Positions 25,369 through 32,987 of a stretch of DNA of 37,523 nt are shown one piece after another (the stretch's first letter is position 1; the number at the start of each line of letters is the position of its first letter). The translations under genes and the position numbers were made by a program. Below the pieces are notes generated by a model that saw only the letters and a program-made list of their open reading frames with translations, was not told the origin of the DNA and searched no databases. This DNA is from an uncultured Acidimicrobiales bacterium (GTDB lineage: Bacteria; Actinomycetota; Acidimicrobiia; Acidimicrobiales; SZUA-35). The stretch lies in NCBI GenBank assembly GCA_938029215.1, contig CALHFG010000133.1, forward strand, positions 1-37,523, in the 5' to 3' direction.

Positions 25369-25374
25369 TACCCT
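25369..25374 (+). promoter_or_regulatory. Candidate -10 box (TACCCT) of leaderless promoter
   Basis: TACCCT, 6 nt, then GTG 25381. No Shine-Dalgarno is seen. Confidence 0.42.
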
Positions 25375-25380
25375 TGAGCC

Positions 25381-25941
25381 GTGGCCAAAGACGTCGATGA
25401 CTCCGAGGTAAATGAGGGCGAGATCGACGCGGTGGAACCAGTGGACCACGTGGTCGATGAACTGCCTGATGATCTCGCCGCAACCGAGCGGGATCTTGAG
25501 GACTACATCTTCCCCAACAACAATCGGCGTCGAATTCCCGGCTATCTCTACCTCGTCTGTGCTGCGATCTTCGTTGGGTTCTATGTTGTCTTCGGCGACG
25601 ATGGCGTGTTGGTGAACCAGGGCTTCCTGTGGGCGGCTGGCATCGCAGTCCTGGTCGGTGTGTACAGCATCGTCGCGGGTGTGAACCTCAATATCGACGA
25701 GCGCGACGCGCTGGTCGTGGCCGCTGCCGAGGTGGGTCAGCCGATCGGCCCAGCGTCCGCTCAGCTCAGTTGGCGCGGCCTGCTGAGTCGGCCGGTCTGG
25801 AGAATTCTCTGTTACTCGACCGAGGACCCACCCCTCACGCGAGCGTTCGTGATCGTCGACGGTGTCGATGGTCATGTAATCGAGCGAATTGTGGAGGCAA
25901 ACCCCGAAGACTGGGACGAAGTGAAGGACAGCGCCAAGTGA
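25381..25941 (+). CDS. Uncharacterised two-helix membrane protein
   Basis: 186 residues from GTG 25381. The N-terminal approximately 45 residues are very acidic. RRRIPGYLYLVCAAIFVGFY and a second hydrophobic stretch (GFLWAAGIAVLVGVYSIVAG) form a membrane hairpin (about 57-103). The C-terminal cytoplasmic domain of about 80 residues includes SWRGLLSRPVWRILCYSTED and FVIVDGVDGHVIERIVEANP. I do not recognise the family. It overlaps the next gene by GTGA (4 nt), so the two are translated together. Its location inside the thrS-pgsA interval suggests an envelope-related role, but no function can be assigned. Confidence 0.75.
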   Translation: MAKDVDDSEVNEGEIDAVEPVDHVVDELPDDLAATERDLEDYIFPNNNRRRIPGYLYLVCAAIFVGFYVVFGDDGVLVNQGFLWAAGIAVLVGVYSIVAGVNLNIDERDALVVAAAEVGQPIGPASAQLSWRGLLSRPVWRILCYSTEDPPLTRAFVIVDGVDGHVIERIVEANPEDWDEVKDSAK

Positions 25942-26432
25942 CTGATCGATACTCCAAGCTTGCTCCGCGTGACATTGTGATCACGATGCGTTCGTTGTCG
26001 CGACGGTACGCAGAAGCTGTCGGACCCGTGCGTAGCGATCCCGACCGGTTTGCGCGTCGCGATGAAGTGGTCGCGGGGGAGTCGCTCACGACTCACCTGG
26101 AGGGGCTCGCTCGGCATTTGGGCCTGTTGGAAACCGAGATCTCTAAGCTCGTGGCCGAGGGGGAGCCCATCATCAACGGCGATGCGCTGGCCTCAACACC
26201 GCCGGCTGCTGCTGTCGACCGTTCGATAGGCCTCGATGCGGCCCAGGCAGCGCTCGGGACCTCGGCTGATGCCATAGGGGCGCTGCTCGACGGCGTGAGC
26301 AGCGAGCAATGGTCCTTTCGGGCGCCAGCTACCAATGGGATCAAGATTCGGTTGTCGGATGTCGCTCAACATGCAGCTCGGATCGGTGCCGACGGCTTGC
26401 GTTCCACTCAAAAGCTTGTCGACCTGCTTTAG
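25938..26432 (+). CDS. Uncharacterised helical protein, possibly DinB/mycothiol-transferase-like
   Basis: 164 residues from GTG 25938, which overlaps the preceding stop (GTGA). The predicted content is almost all helix: IVITMRSLSRRYAEAVGPV, SLTTHLEGLARHLGLLETEISKLV, DAAQAALGTSADAIGALLDGV, then SDVAQHAARIGADGLRSTQKLVDLL. Four amphipathic helices with His in the second and fourth recall the DinB / maleylpyruvate-isomerase-N fold, whose actinobacterial members use mycothiol; mshC is nearby. The match is by eye only and the metal site is not certain. Confidence 0.65.
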   Translation: MTDRYSKLAPRDIVITMRSLSRRYAEAVGPVRSDPDRFARRDEVVAGESLTTHLEGLARHLGLLETEISKLVAEGEPIINGDALASTPPAAAVDRSIGLDAAQAALGTSADAIGALLDGVSSEQWSFRAPATNGIKIRLSDVAQHAARIGADGLRSTQKLVDLL

Positions 26433-26466
26433 GTTCGTCCAGATCCTCCCTGTTGGTCGCGCTAAC

Positions 26467-26480
26467 TTTTGCAAGCAAAA
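26467..26480. other. Perfect 14-bp palindrome-like inverted repeat (TTTTGC-AA-GCAAAA)
   Basis: The AT-rich 6-bp arms with a 2-nt centre stand out in GC-rich DNA. It lies 34 bp after the preceding stop and 60 bp before pgsA. It could be an operator; the loop is too short for a good RNA hairpin. Confidence 0.35.
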
Positions 26481-26540
26481 CCACGGCGTCGGTGAAATAG
26501 CGGGCTAACATCGGAATCAGGCAGACAGTAGGAGTCACCT

Positions 26541-27275
26541 GTGTTTGATGGAAACTTTCGAGAAGCAGCGGACAAAGTCACCGAGCCCATCGGTGTTGCG
26601 CTGCACCGTGTAGGCATTTCCGCGGACGTCATCACGGTGATCGGTGTCGGTATGGCTGCGGCCTGCGGAGCGTTCATCGCCAGCGGCCGGCTGTTTACGG
26701 CGGCAATCTTCCTTGCTCTGACCGGACTGCCTGATGCGCTGGACGGAGCGGTTGCCAAGGCATCGGGAAGCACAGGTCCTCGGGGCGCATTCTTCGACTC
26801 GGTGTCGGATCGGCTTTCCGATGGTCTCTTGTTCTTCGGAGCATCGTGGTACTTCTTGGGAACCTCTACTCCTCGCTTGGCTCTTCTGCCCTTTGCTCTT
26901 TACCTTGCTGCTTCGCTGGTGAGCTATCAGCGGGCCAAGGCGGAATCGTTGGGCTTTGACGCCAAGGGTGGCCTGATGGAACGGGCCGAACGTTTCATTG
27001 TTCTTGGCGCCGGACTCGTGTTCGCCTCGGTGCATGAGCATGTCTTCTCTGGTGTGCTTTGGGTGATGCTGGCGCTCACGGTGATAACCGTTGGCACCCG
27101 GTTCGTGAAGGTCTGGAAGCAAGCGTCAAAGGTAACGCCTCGCCCCACTCCTGCGCATCGACCCACCGCCACCGCCCGGGCAGACCGTCTTCGGGCCCGC
27201 CGCGAAGCTCGTGCCACGTCGGTCGACGAGCTCCGTTCTATGGCTCGCGACCGGATGTCCGGCTTCCGCAAGTAG
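26541..27275 (+). CDS. pgsA: CDP-alcohol phosphatidyltransferase, probable phosphatidylinositol-phosphate synthase
   Basis: 244 residues from GTG 26541 with AGGAG 6 nt upstream. Several membrane helices. The CDP-AP motif runs DALDGAVAK (Asp65, Asp68, Gly69, Ala72, Lys73) through GAFFDSVSD (Gly82, Asp86, Asp90). All four metal-binding Asp are present, but the canonical Ala-Arg is Ala-Lys. It joins CDP-diacylglycerol to inositol phosphate, the first lipid step toward PIMs. Assignment to inositol phosphate rather than glycerol phosphate rests on being directly upstream of patA and pimA, as in Mycobacterium. The C-terminal approximately 50 residues are Arg/Ala-rich and cytoplasmic. Also carries YQRAKAESLG, the typical substrate-side motif. 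Confidence 0.9.
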   Translation: MFDGNFREAADKVTEPIGVALHRVGISADVITVIGVGMAAACGAFIASGRLFTAAIFLALTGLPDALDGAVAKASGSTGPRGAFFDSVSDRLSDGLLFFGASWYFLGTSTPRLALLPFALYLAASLVSYQRAKAESLGFDAKGGLMERAERFIVLGAGLVFASVHEHVFSGVLWVMLALTVITVGTRFVKVWKQASKVTPRPTPAHRPTATARADRLRARREARATSVDELRSMARDRMSGFRK

Positions 27276-27288
27276 TACTGACACACGA

Positions 27289-28158
27289 GTGGCGTTTCGT
27301 CGCGATCTGGCGCTCCTGCGAACCGGATCTGCTGCTCTGCGAATCATCCCGGGTGATCCCGCGGGCCGGTTGGCGCACAAGGTGGGGTCGGCCGTGGCGA
27401 GCCGGGTATCTGGAGCTGCCGCTCTAGAGCGAAATCTGGCAGCCGTACAGGTTTCGGACCCTAAGGCGGCTGCACAGCGGGGCATAGGCGCATACGCAAA
27501 GTACTGGGTAGACACGCTGCGCCTTCCGTACCTGTCCGACGCCGCGATCGACCGCCGATTTTCCTTTCTGAACTATCACTACATACTCGACGTCGCTGCG
27601 GCCGGTTCGACCCCAATCATGGTTCTGCCCCACCTGGGTTCGTGGGAATGGGCGGCGGCCTGGCTTGGCAAGGTCGATCATCAACCGGTCACGGCTGTGG
27701 TTGAGCGGCTAGAACCTCCCGAAGTATTCCAGTGGTTTCAAAAAACCCGCGAGCAATACGGCGTCGAGGTCGTGCCCCTGGGGCCGGACGCCATGCAGGT
27801 GTTGATGCGTGTCATCAAGGACGGATCGTCCGTTCTGTGCCTCCTGGCAGATCGTGACATCGCAGGCACCGGAGTCGACGTTCGGTTCTTTGGTCGCTCC
27901 ACCAGAATGCCCGCCGGGCCCGCAGTGCTGAGTCTTCGAAGCGGCAGCCCTCTCCTGCCCGTGGCCATCTATGACCGCGGAGCGACCCGGCAGTGTGTCG
28001 TGGGGGCACCCTTGTGGCCCGAACGCCAAGGAAAGCTTCGAGACGACGTTCGCCGAATCACCCAGACCGTGGCTCAAGAGTTGGAGGCTCTGGTGTCGGA
28101 GGCGCCGGACCAATGGCATGTTCTCAGCGACCTCTGGCCTTCTGAGCCGTTGTCATGA
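27289..28158 (+). CDS. patA: Phosphatidylinositol mannoside acyltransferase (LpxL/PatA family)
   Basis: 289 residues from GTG 27289. LpxL-type acyltransferase with catalytic HX4E in LPHLGSWEWAAAW (His115, Glu120), then LADRDIAGTGVDVRFFGR and PAGPAVLSLRSGSPLLPVAIY. In mycobacteria PatA acylates the mannose of PIM1/PIM2 on the cytoplasmic membrane face. It is placed between pgsA (13-nt gap) and pimA (4-nt ATGA overlap), exactly as Rv2611c. An N-terminal amphipathic helix (RTGSAALRIIPGDPAGRLA) may anchor it to the membrane. Confidence 0.92.
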   Translation: MAFRRDLALLRTGSAALRIIPGDPAGRLAHKVGSAVASRVSGAAALERNLAAVQVSDPKAAAQRGIGAYAKYWVDTLRLPYLSDAAIDRRFSFLNYHYILDVAAAGSTPIMVLPHLGSWEWAAAWLGKVDHQPVTAVVERLEPPEVFQWFQKTREQYGVEVVPLGPDAMQVLMRVIKDGSSVLCLLADRDIAGTGVDVRFFGRSTRMPAGPAVLSLRSGSPLLPVAIYDRGATRQCVVGAPLWPERQGKLRDDVRRITQTVAQELEALVSEAPDQWHVLSDLWPSEPLS

Positions 28159-29264
28159 ACTCGTCAGGCCCGCGCGTCGGGATCATCTGCCCCTACTCGA
28201 TGGGTGTGTGGGGTGGCGTTCAAATGCAGGTCTTAGGTCTCGCTCGAGCGTTGCGAGCGCGCGGGATGCCGGTCCAGGTTCTCGCACCATGCGACGGTCT
28301 TCCACCCGAACCGTGGGTAACACCCCTGGGGAACTCCATCCCGTATGCCGAAAACGGATCCATCGCTCCACTGGCCCCAGACCCTGCGGCCCAACTTCGG
28401 TTGCTCGGTGCCGTGTGGGATGAGCGGTTTGACGTGCTCCACCTGCACGAGCCGGTTGCTCCTGGGCCGACGTTGACCAGCCTCGTGGTGAAACCCACCC
28501 CGCTACTGGGCACCTTCCACGCATCGGGTTCGATCATGCCGTATCGCTGGATCAACGGAGTTGTCCGGCGGCTCGCAGCTCGGCTCGACTATCGGGTAGC
28601 AGTCAGTTCCGCAGCAGCAGAAACCGCCACAGCCTCCCTGGGTGGCAGCTATCAGATCGTTCCGAACGCCATCGAGGTTCGCCGCTTCGCGGAAGCCGAG
28701 CCATGGCCGACCGACGGGCCCACCGTGATGTTCTTGGCTCGCCACGAAGAACGGAAGGGTCTGCGAGTTCTTCTGGAGGCATCGAAGCTGATGCCAGCAG
28801 ACACCATCTTTTGGGTGGCCGGGCAAGGGCCCGACACCGACGCGTTGCAGCGCGAGTTCAACGATCCACGAATTCAATGGCTCGGGGCCATCCCCGACAG
28901 CGAGAAGGAGAGAAGGCTTGCGTCCGCAGACGTGTTCTGCGTGCCAGCTATCGGCGGAGAGAGCTTTGGCGTAGTCCTGCTTGAAGGGATGGCGGCTCGT
29001 ACACCCGTGGTCGCCAGCGACATCGACGCATTTCGGACCGTGGCTGAGGACGGGAAATCAGCTTGTCTGTTCGCCAACCAGAACCCCGCGTCTCTCGCCA
29101 CGGCGCTGTCGGAAACCCTGGCTGGCGGTGAAGCTGTACGACATCGAGTGGCCGAGGGGATCCGCCGGGCGGACCAGTTCAGCATGAAGGTCCAGGCCAA
29201 CACCTACCTTGCCATGTATGAGGCGCTCGCAAACGGCGCCGTGCCGTCTTCTCTGGGTACTTGA
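28155..29264 (+). CDS. pimA: Phosphatidylinositol alpha-mannosyltransferase (GT4)
   Basis: 369 residues. GT-B enzyme adding mannose from GDP-mannose to phosphatidylinositol. The N-terminal loop is IICPYSMGVWGGVQMQVLGL, corresponding to the CPYSxxxPGGVQ loop of mycobacterial PimA with Pro replaced by Trp. DVLHLHEPVAPG and LLGTFHAS line the active site. In the C-terminal domain MFLARHEERKGLRVLLEA carries the phosphate-binding Arg/Lys, and GGESFGVVLLEGMAARTPVVASDIDAF carries the conserved Glu. It overlaps patA by 4 nt. Together with pgsA and patA it gives a complete route to acylated PIM1. Confidence 0.93.
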   Translation: MNSSGPRVGIICPYSMGVWGGVQMQVLGLARALRARGMPVQVLAPCDGLPPEPWVTPLGNSIPYAENGSIAPLAPDPAAQLRLLGAVWDERFDVLHLHEPVAPGPTLTSLVVKPTPLLGTFHASGSIMPYRWINGVVRRLAARLDYRVAVSSAAAETATASLGGSYQIVPNAIEVRRFAEAEPWPTDGPTVMFLARHEERKGLRVLLEASKLMPADTIFWVAGQGPDTDALQREFNDPRIQWLGAIPDSEKERRLASADVFCVPAIGGESFGVVLLEGMAARTPVVASDIDAFRTVAEDGKSACLFANQNPASLATALSETLAGGEAVRHRVAEGIRRADQFSMKVQANTYLAMYEALANGAVPSSLGT

Positions 29265-29268
29265 GTAC

Positions 29269-29274
29269 TACGAT
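29269..29274 (+). promoter_or_regulatory. Candidate -10 box (TACGAT) of leaderless promoter
   Basis: TACGAT, 6 nt (AAGCCG), then GTG 29281. It lies only 4 bp after the pimA stop, so the downstream pair may be transcribed independently of the PIM genes. Confidence 0.45.
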
Positions 29275-29280
29275 AAGCCG

Positions 29281-30066
29281 GTGGATTCGACTGGGACTCA
29301 AGCGCCTCTTAGCCATGTTTTTCTGTTCTATGGCGCCGCGGTCGCGGTGCCTCTGATCATTCTGGCGGTTCTTGTGGCTCTGGTGCTTGGGATGGCTACC
29401 AGTTTCTCTTTGACGGCGATCGTGATCATTCTCATTCTCGCCGCGCTGGCAGCCGCTGCGTACCTGACCCATCGGCGTTACTCCCAAGCCGATGAAGTGC
29501 TGCTCGACGAGTTCGACGTGGTCGATGGAGATGAGCACGAGCATGCCCGTGCGTACAACCTTCTGGAATCCCTCAGCCTCCGAAGCGGTATCAACCGTCC
29601 TGAGCTGTATCTCACCGACGACCAGGCGGTCAATGGGCTCGCTATTCAGCAAAGCGGCGCCGCAGCCGCGGTGATAACCAAGGGAGCGAGCGAACGCCTC
29701 GACCGGCTGCAACTCGAAGGCCTACTGGCCGAGATCGTTGCCCGGATAGCTAGCGGCGACGCTCGCCGCTCCACCGTGGCCATCGGGATGTTGATGCCAC
29801 TCGTGGCCGGACCATTCTCGTTCCTAGCCGGTCCGGCCCGCACGCTCATCGATCGTGTGCTCCACGCCGACCGAGAGCTTGCTGGCGATATCGACGCGGT
29901 TGGACTCACCCGCTACCCGCCCGGACTTCGTGACGTGTTGCAACAGGCTTCTGACCAGCCGGTTCAGGCGTCCGATGCGACTGCCCGTATGTGGGTGGTT
30001 CCGCCGGACAATCATTCCCCGAGATATGACCTCAGTGTCCGTCTCGCCGCACTAAACGAGTTCTGA
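29281..30066 (+). CDS. Degenerate M48-family (HtpX-like) membrane protein without HExxH
   Basis: 261 residues from GTG 29281. Two N-terminal membrane helices (FLFYGAAVAVPLIILAVLVAL and SFSLTAIVIILILAALAAAA). The domain beyond follows the M48 plan: ARAYNLLESLSLRSGINRPELYLTDDQAVNGLAI, AVITKGASERLDRLQLEGLL, a hydrophobic segment, then DRELAGDIDAVGLTRYPPGLRDVL. Where active M48 enzymes have HELxH, this protein has AEIVARI, so both zinc His are gone. The downstream Glu (third ligand region, RELAGD) survives. It is probably a non-proteolytic scaffold or regulator. Its position between pimA and the DUF3048 gene suggests an envelope role (inference). Confidence 0.8.
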   Translation: MDSTGTQAPLSHVFLFYGAAVAVPLIILAVLVALVLGMATSFSLTAIVIILILAALAAAAYLTHRRYSQADEVLLDEFDVVDGDEHEHARAYNLLESLSLRSGINRPELYLTDDQAVNGLAIQQSGAAAAVITKGASERLDRLQLEGLLAEIVARIASGDARRSTVAIGMLMPLVAGPFSFLAGPARTLIDRVLHADRELAGDIDAVGLTRYPPGLRDVLQQASDQPVQASDATARMWVVPPDNHSPRYDLSVRLAALNEF

Positions 30067-30067
30067 T

Positions 30068-31129
30068 ATGAAGCTTCGTACGTCCCTCATTGGCGCGGTT
30101 GTACTCGCGTCCGCGTGCACCGGCGGAAGCGATCCGTCCGCAGCGATCGATACCTCGACGACCACCGACACGCTGCTGGAGATCGATGAAACGACCACCA
30201 CGACCAGCACCACGGTCGCCGAGCCAACCACTACCACCATCCCACTGCCAACCGCTCCGTACACCGGTTTGCCCTTCTCCGGAGATGAGGCGGCCCTTGC
30301 GCTGCCTGCGGTCGTGGTCAAGGTGGACAATCACCCGCGAGCCCGCCCGCAAACAGGTCTCGACCTCGCCGACATGGTGATCGAACTACGGGCCGAGGGC
30401 GTTACGCGTTTCATGGCGGTCTATCACAGCAATCTTCCCGAACCGGTGGGTCCTGTTCGGTCGGCTCGTACGTCCGACTTCGACATTCTGACTGCGCTCA
30501 ACTCGCCAGCGTTTGCCTACTCCGGAGCCAACGCCATCGTGGACCGCGGTCTGGGTGGGTTGCCGATCTTTGCTCGCTATGAGAACAAGAGCGACTTCTT
30601 CCGGGCCAACAACCGGAACGCGCCGCACAACTTGTACGTCAATCCTCCGAGCATGCAGGCCAGCCTCCCTGCGAGCTCCGACGCGCCACAGCCGTGGTTT
30701 ACCTTCGATGACCCTGATGTCGTTTCGACGCAGGGCAGGGCCATCTCGGGCAACGTCACTGTCGTCTTTCAGGGGACGCCACTCGTGCGGTACCAGTGGG
30801 ATAGCGAGGTCGGCGGATGGCTGCGCACCCAAGATGGCGCCAGCCACAGCACGGTGAGCGGCGATCAGCTGGCGCCGGAGAACGTCGTGATCTTGGAGAG
30901 CCGCTACGTCACCAGTGCAGCCGACGCTGCGTCTCCCGAGCTGGTATCGGTCGGTAGTGGTCCAGCAACCATTCTGACCGCAGGGCGAGTGGTCCAGGGC
31001 ACCTGGAGCCGAGACTCGAACTCGGTTCCTCCCGAGATCAGTGACGTCGATGGGAACATCATTGTGCTCACTCCAGGGCAGACATGGGTCGAGTGGCCTG
31101 ATCGCTCAGTCGTCATTCCCGAAAGCTGA
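30068..31129 (+). CDS. DUF3048 (YerB-like) secreted lipoprotein
   Basis: 353 residues. Lipoprotein signal MKLRTSLIGAVVLASACTGG with lipobox LASAC (Cys17), then a Thr-rich linker of about 40 residues (TTTTSTTVAEPTTTTIPLP). The DUF3048 domain follows: YTGLPF, VVVKVDNHPRARPQTGLDLADMV, VTRFMAVYHSNLPEPVGPVRSART, and a C-terminal half with QDGASHSTVSGDQLAPENVV and GQTWVEWPDRSV. YerB-type proteins are extracytoplasmic; no activity is established that I can name. It starts 1 nt after the M48-like stop, so the two form an operon. Confidence 0.88.
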   Translation: MKLRTSLIGAVVLASACTGGSDPSAAIDTSTTTDTLLEIDETTTTTSTTVAEPTTTTIPLPTAPYTGLPFSGDEAALALPAVVVKVDNHPRARPQTGLDLADMVIELRAEGVTRFMAVYHSNLPEPVGPVRSARTSDFDILTALNSPAFAYSGANAIVDRGLGGLPIFARYENKSDFFRANNRNAPHNLYVNPPSMQASLPASSDAPQPWFTFDDPDVVSTQGRAISGNVTVVFQGTPLVRYQWDSEVGGWLRTQDGASHSTVSGDQLAPENVVILESRYVTSAADAASPELVSVGSGPATILTAGRVVQGTWSRDSNSVPPEISDVDGNIIVLTPGQTWVEWPDRSVVIPES

Positions 31130-31134
31130 TAAAA

Positions 31135-31152
31135 CTTCCCATCTGCGGGAAG
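31135..31152. promoter_or_regulatory. Inverted repeat between DUF3048 gene and pdxS
   Basis: CTTCCC, 6 nt, GGGAAG. It begins 5 nt after the DUF3048 stop and covers the -35 region of the pdxS promoter proposed at 31161. It has no U-tract, so an operator for pdxS control is as likely as a weak terminator. Confidence 0.4.
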
Positions 31153-31160
31153 GGCTGCCT

Positions 31161-31166
31161 TAGACT
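31161..31166 (+). promoter_or_regulatory. Candidate -10 box (TAGACT) of leaderless pdxS promoter
   Basis: TAGACT, 6 nt (GTGAGT), then ATG 31173. This favours ATG 31173 over the GTG at 31167 as start. Confidence 0.48.
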
Positions 31167-31172
31167 GTGAGT

Positions 31173-32081
31173 ATGTCTAACGAAGGTACGAACAGCCGCA
31201 CGACCTCCACGATGCGGGTCAAGCGAGGCCTCGCGGAAATGCTCAAAGGCGGCGTCATTATGGACGTCGTTAACGCTGAGCAGGCAAAGATCGCTGAAGA
31301 CGCTGGTGCTGTTGCCGTTATGGCGCTAGAGCGGGTGCCGGCCGACATTCGTGTCGACGGTGGGGTGGCGCGTATGAGCGACCCGGCCATGATCGAGGGC
31401 ATCCAGGAGATTTGTTCGATCCCCGTGATGGCCAAAGTTCGTATCGGCCATTTCGCCGAGGCTCAGATCATCCAAGCCCTCAACGTTGACTACATCGATG
31501 AGTCTGAGGTCCTTACCCCGGCCGATGAGACCTACCACATCGACAAGTTCGCGTTCGACGTGCCCTTCGTTTGTGGAGCCACCAACCTCGGTGAAGCGCT
31601 TCGTCGCATCTCCGAGGGTGCGTGCATGATTCGCAGCAAGGGCGAAGCAGGCACCGGCAACGTGGTTGAGGCGGTTCGACACCTTCGCAGCATCAACGGC
31701 GACATCAAGAAGATCACTCAGGCCGATGAGGCTGAACTCTTTGGTTGGGCCAAGGACCTGCAGGCTCCGCTTCCATTGATCCAGGAAATCGCCGAGACCG
31801 GCAAGCTGCCGGTTCCGTTGTTCTGTGCTGGTGGTCTGGCCACTCCCGCCGATGCTTCTCTTGCGATGCAGCTTGGCGCCGACGCCGTCTTCGTCGGGTC
31901 TGGCATCTTCAAGAGCGATGACCCCGCCCCTCGGGCTCGCGCCATCGTCGAGGCCACGACCAACTACATGAACCCCGATGTTCTGGTGAAGGTGAGCCGG
32001 AACCTCGGCACCCCCATGACCGGCATTGGCATGGACCAAATCGACGAGCACGGCGGTCGCCTAGCTGAGCGTGGCTGGTAG
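31173..32081 (+). CDS. pdxS: Pyridoxal 5'-phosphate synthase, lyase subunit
   Basis: 302 residues from ATG 31173. Builds PLP from ribose 5-phosphate, glyceraldehyde 3-phosphate and ammonia delivered by PdxT. (beta/alpha)8 barrel with [20 protein letters not shown] at the N-terminus, the substrate lysine in [14 protein letters not shown], the second lysine and phosphate loop in [12 protein letters not shown], and [17 protein letters not shown]. The C-terminal tail ends LAERGW. Extremely conserved family, full length. pdxT follows 6 nt later. Confidence 0.98.
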   Translation: MSNEGTNSRTTSTMRVKRGLAEMLKGGVIMDVVNAEQAKIAEDAGAVAVMALERVPADIRVDGGVARMSDPAMIEGIQEICSIPVMAKVRIGHFAEAQIIQALNVDYIDESEVLTPADETYHIDKFAFDVPFVCGATNLGEALRRISEGACMIRSKGEAGTGNVVEAVRHLRSINGDIKKITQADEAELFGWAKDLQAPLPLIQEIAETGKLPVPLFCAGGLATPADASLAMQLGADAVFVGSGIFKSDDPAPRARAIVEATTNYMNPDVLVKVSRNLGTPMTGIGMDQIDEHGGRLAERGW

Positions 32082-32087
32082 CCAGCG

Positions 32088-32660
32088 TTGACAACGGTCG
32101 GTGTTCTTGCTCTTCAGGGAGCCTTTCAGCGCCACATAGAAGCGGTTGAGGCGTGTGGTGCGTCGGCACGTGCGATCAAGCTGCCCGACGAACTCGATGG
32201 TGTAGACGCGCTCGTGCTTCCTGGTGGTGAGTCCACTGCCATGTCGCTCCTCCTTGGCGCTAACGGAATGACCGAACCACTGCGCGATCTGATCGCCGGC
32301 GGCATGCCAGTTTTCGGAACGTGCGCAGGCATGATTCTGATGGCCGAGAAGGTTCTCGACGGTCGTTCTGATCAGGTCCAGCTGTCAAACGTGCCGATTA
32401 CGGTCCGGCGCAACGGTTACGGCCGCCAAATCGCGTCGTTCGAAGCCGATCTGCCGATCGACGGTCACGACGAGCCGTATCGGGCGGTATTCATCCGTGC
32501 CCCGAAGGTGGAGGCGGTCGGAGATGGCGTTGATGTTCTCGCCAGCGTCGACGACGACCCGGTACTGATCCGGAGCGGGCGGGTGTTGGCGGCCGCTTTC
32601 CATCCGGAACTCACCGACGATCTGCGGTTACACAAGCTGTTCTTGGAACTGGTCGGCTAG
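32088..32660 (+). CDS. pdxT: Pyridoxal 5'-phosphate synthase, glutaminase subunit
   Basis: 190 residues from TTG 32088, six nt after pdxS. Class I glutamine amidotransferase: LPGGESTAM (oxyanion-hole region), nucleophile Cys79 in VFGTCAGMILMA, and His172/Glu174 in FHPELTDD. It releases ammonia that travels into PdxS. In Mycobacterium the thrS to pdxT block continues with yebC; here the conserved block ends at pdxT. Confidence 0.96.
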   Translation: MTTVGVLALQGAFQRHIEAVEACGASARAIKLPDELDGVDALVLPGGESTAMSLLLGANGMTEPLRDLIAGGMPVFGTCAGMILMAEKVLDGRSDQVQLSNVPITVRRNGYGRQIASFEADLPIDGHDEPYRAVFIRAPKVEAVGDGVDVLASVDDDPVLIRSGRVLAAAFHPELTDDLRLHKLFLELVG

Positions 32661-32684
32661 CACCCTTCCCGTTCGTAGTGAGCT

Positions 32685-32727
32685 TGAGGCTGCCGAACCC
32701 ACCCCCTGTGTCCAGTGGTGGGCCTCA
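32685..32727 (+). terminator. Two-tier stem-loop after pdxT (possible terminator)
   Basis: Inner stem CCCACC (32698-32703) with GGTGGG (32717-32722), extended by outer stem TGAGG (32685-32689) with CCTCA (32723-32727) across an 8-nt bulge. It is 24 nt after the pdxT stop. No U-tract follows, so it would be a U-less or Rho-assisted terminator. Confidence 0.45.
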
Positions 32728-32926
32728 GCGACGGTCGTGTTCGTCGCCGATAGAAATTGGTTTACGGCCGGTTGAATGGTCTCACATTGGCTCGATGTCA
32801 CCAGCGCCCGCAACTGCGATTATGTAACACCCGTAGCGGTGGCAAACCTAGGCGACTTCGCCGGTTATGCGTGGTTGCCGCCAATTTCTTGGCTGAGATT
32901 ATCGACCAGGTAGGCACTGCATCTTT

Positions 32927-32969
32927 CTGGCGTCCGAAACATCAGTCAGGCCTACGTAACGGACGCCGG
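32927..32969. repeat. 43-bp palindromic element, copy 1
   Basis: CTGGCGTCC, 25 nt, GGACGCCGG. The arms pair over 8 of 9 bases. The 25-nt loop resembles that of copy 2 (shared AAAC, TC, CA, AC and TAA at the same positions). Confidence 0.75.
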
Positions 32970-32983
32970 TATCAAGCGATACC
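32968..32983. repeat. Small perfect hairpin between the 43-bp elements
   Basis: GGTATC, AAGC, GATACC. It overlaps the last two bases of copy 1 of the 43-bp element. GGTATCAAG recurs at the very end of the window (37501). Confidence 0.5.
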
Positions 32984-32987
32984 CATA

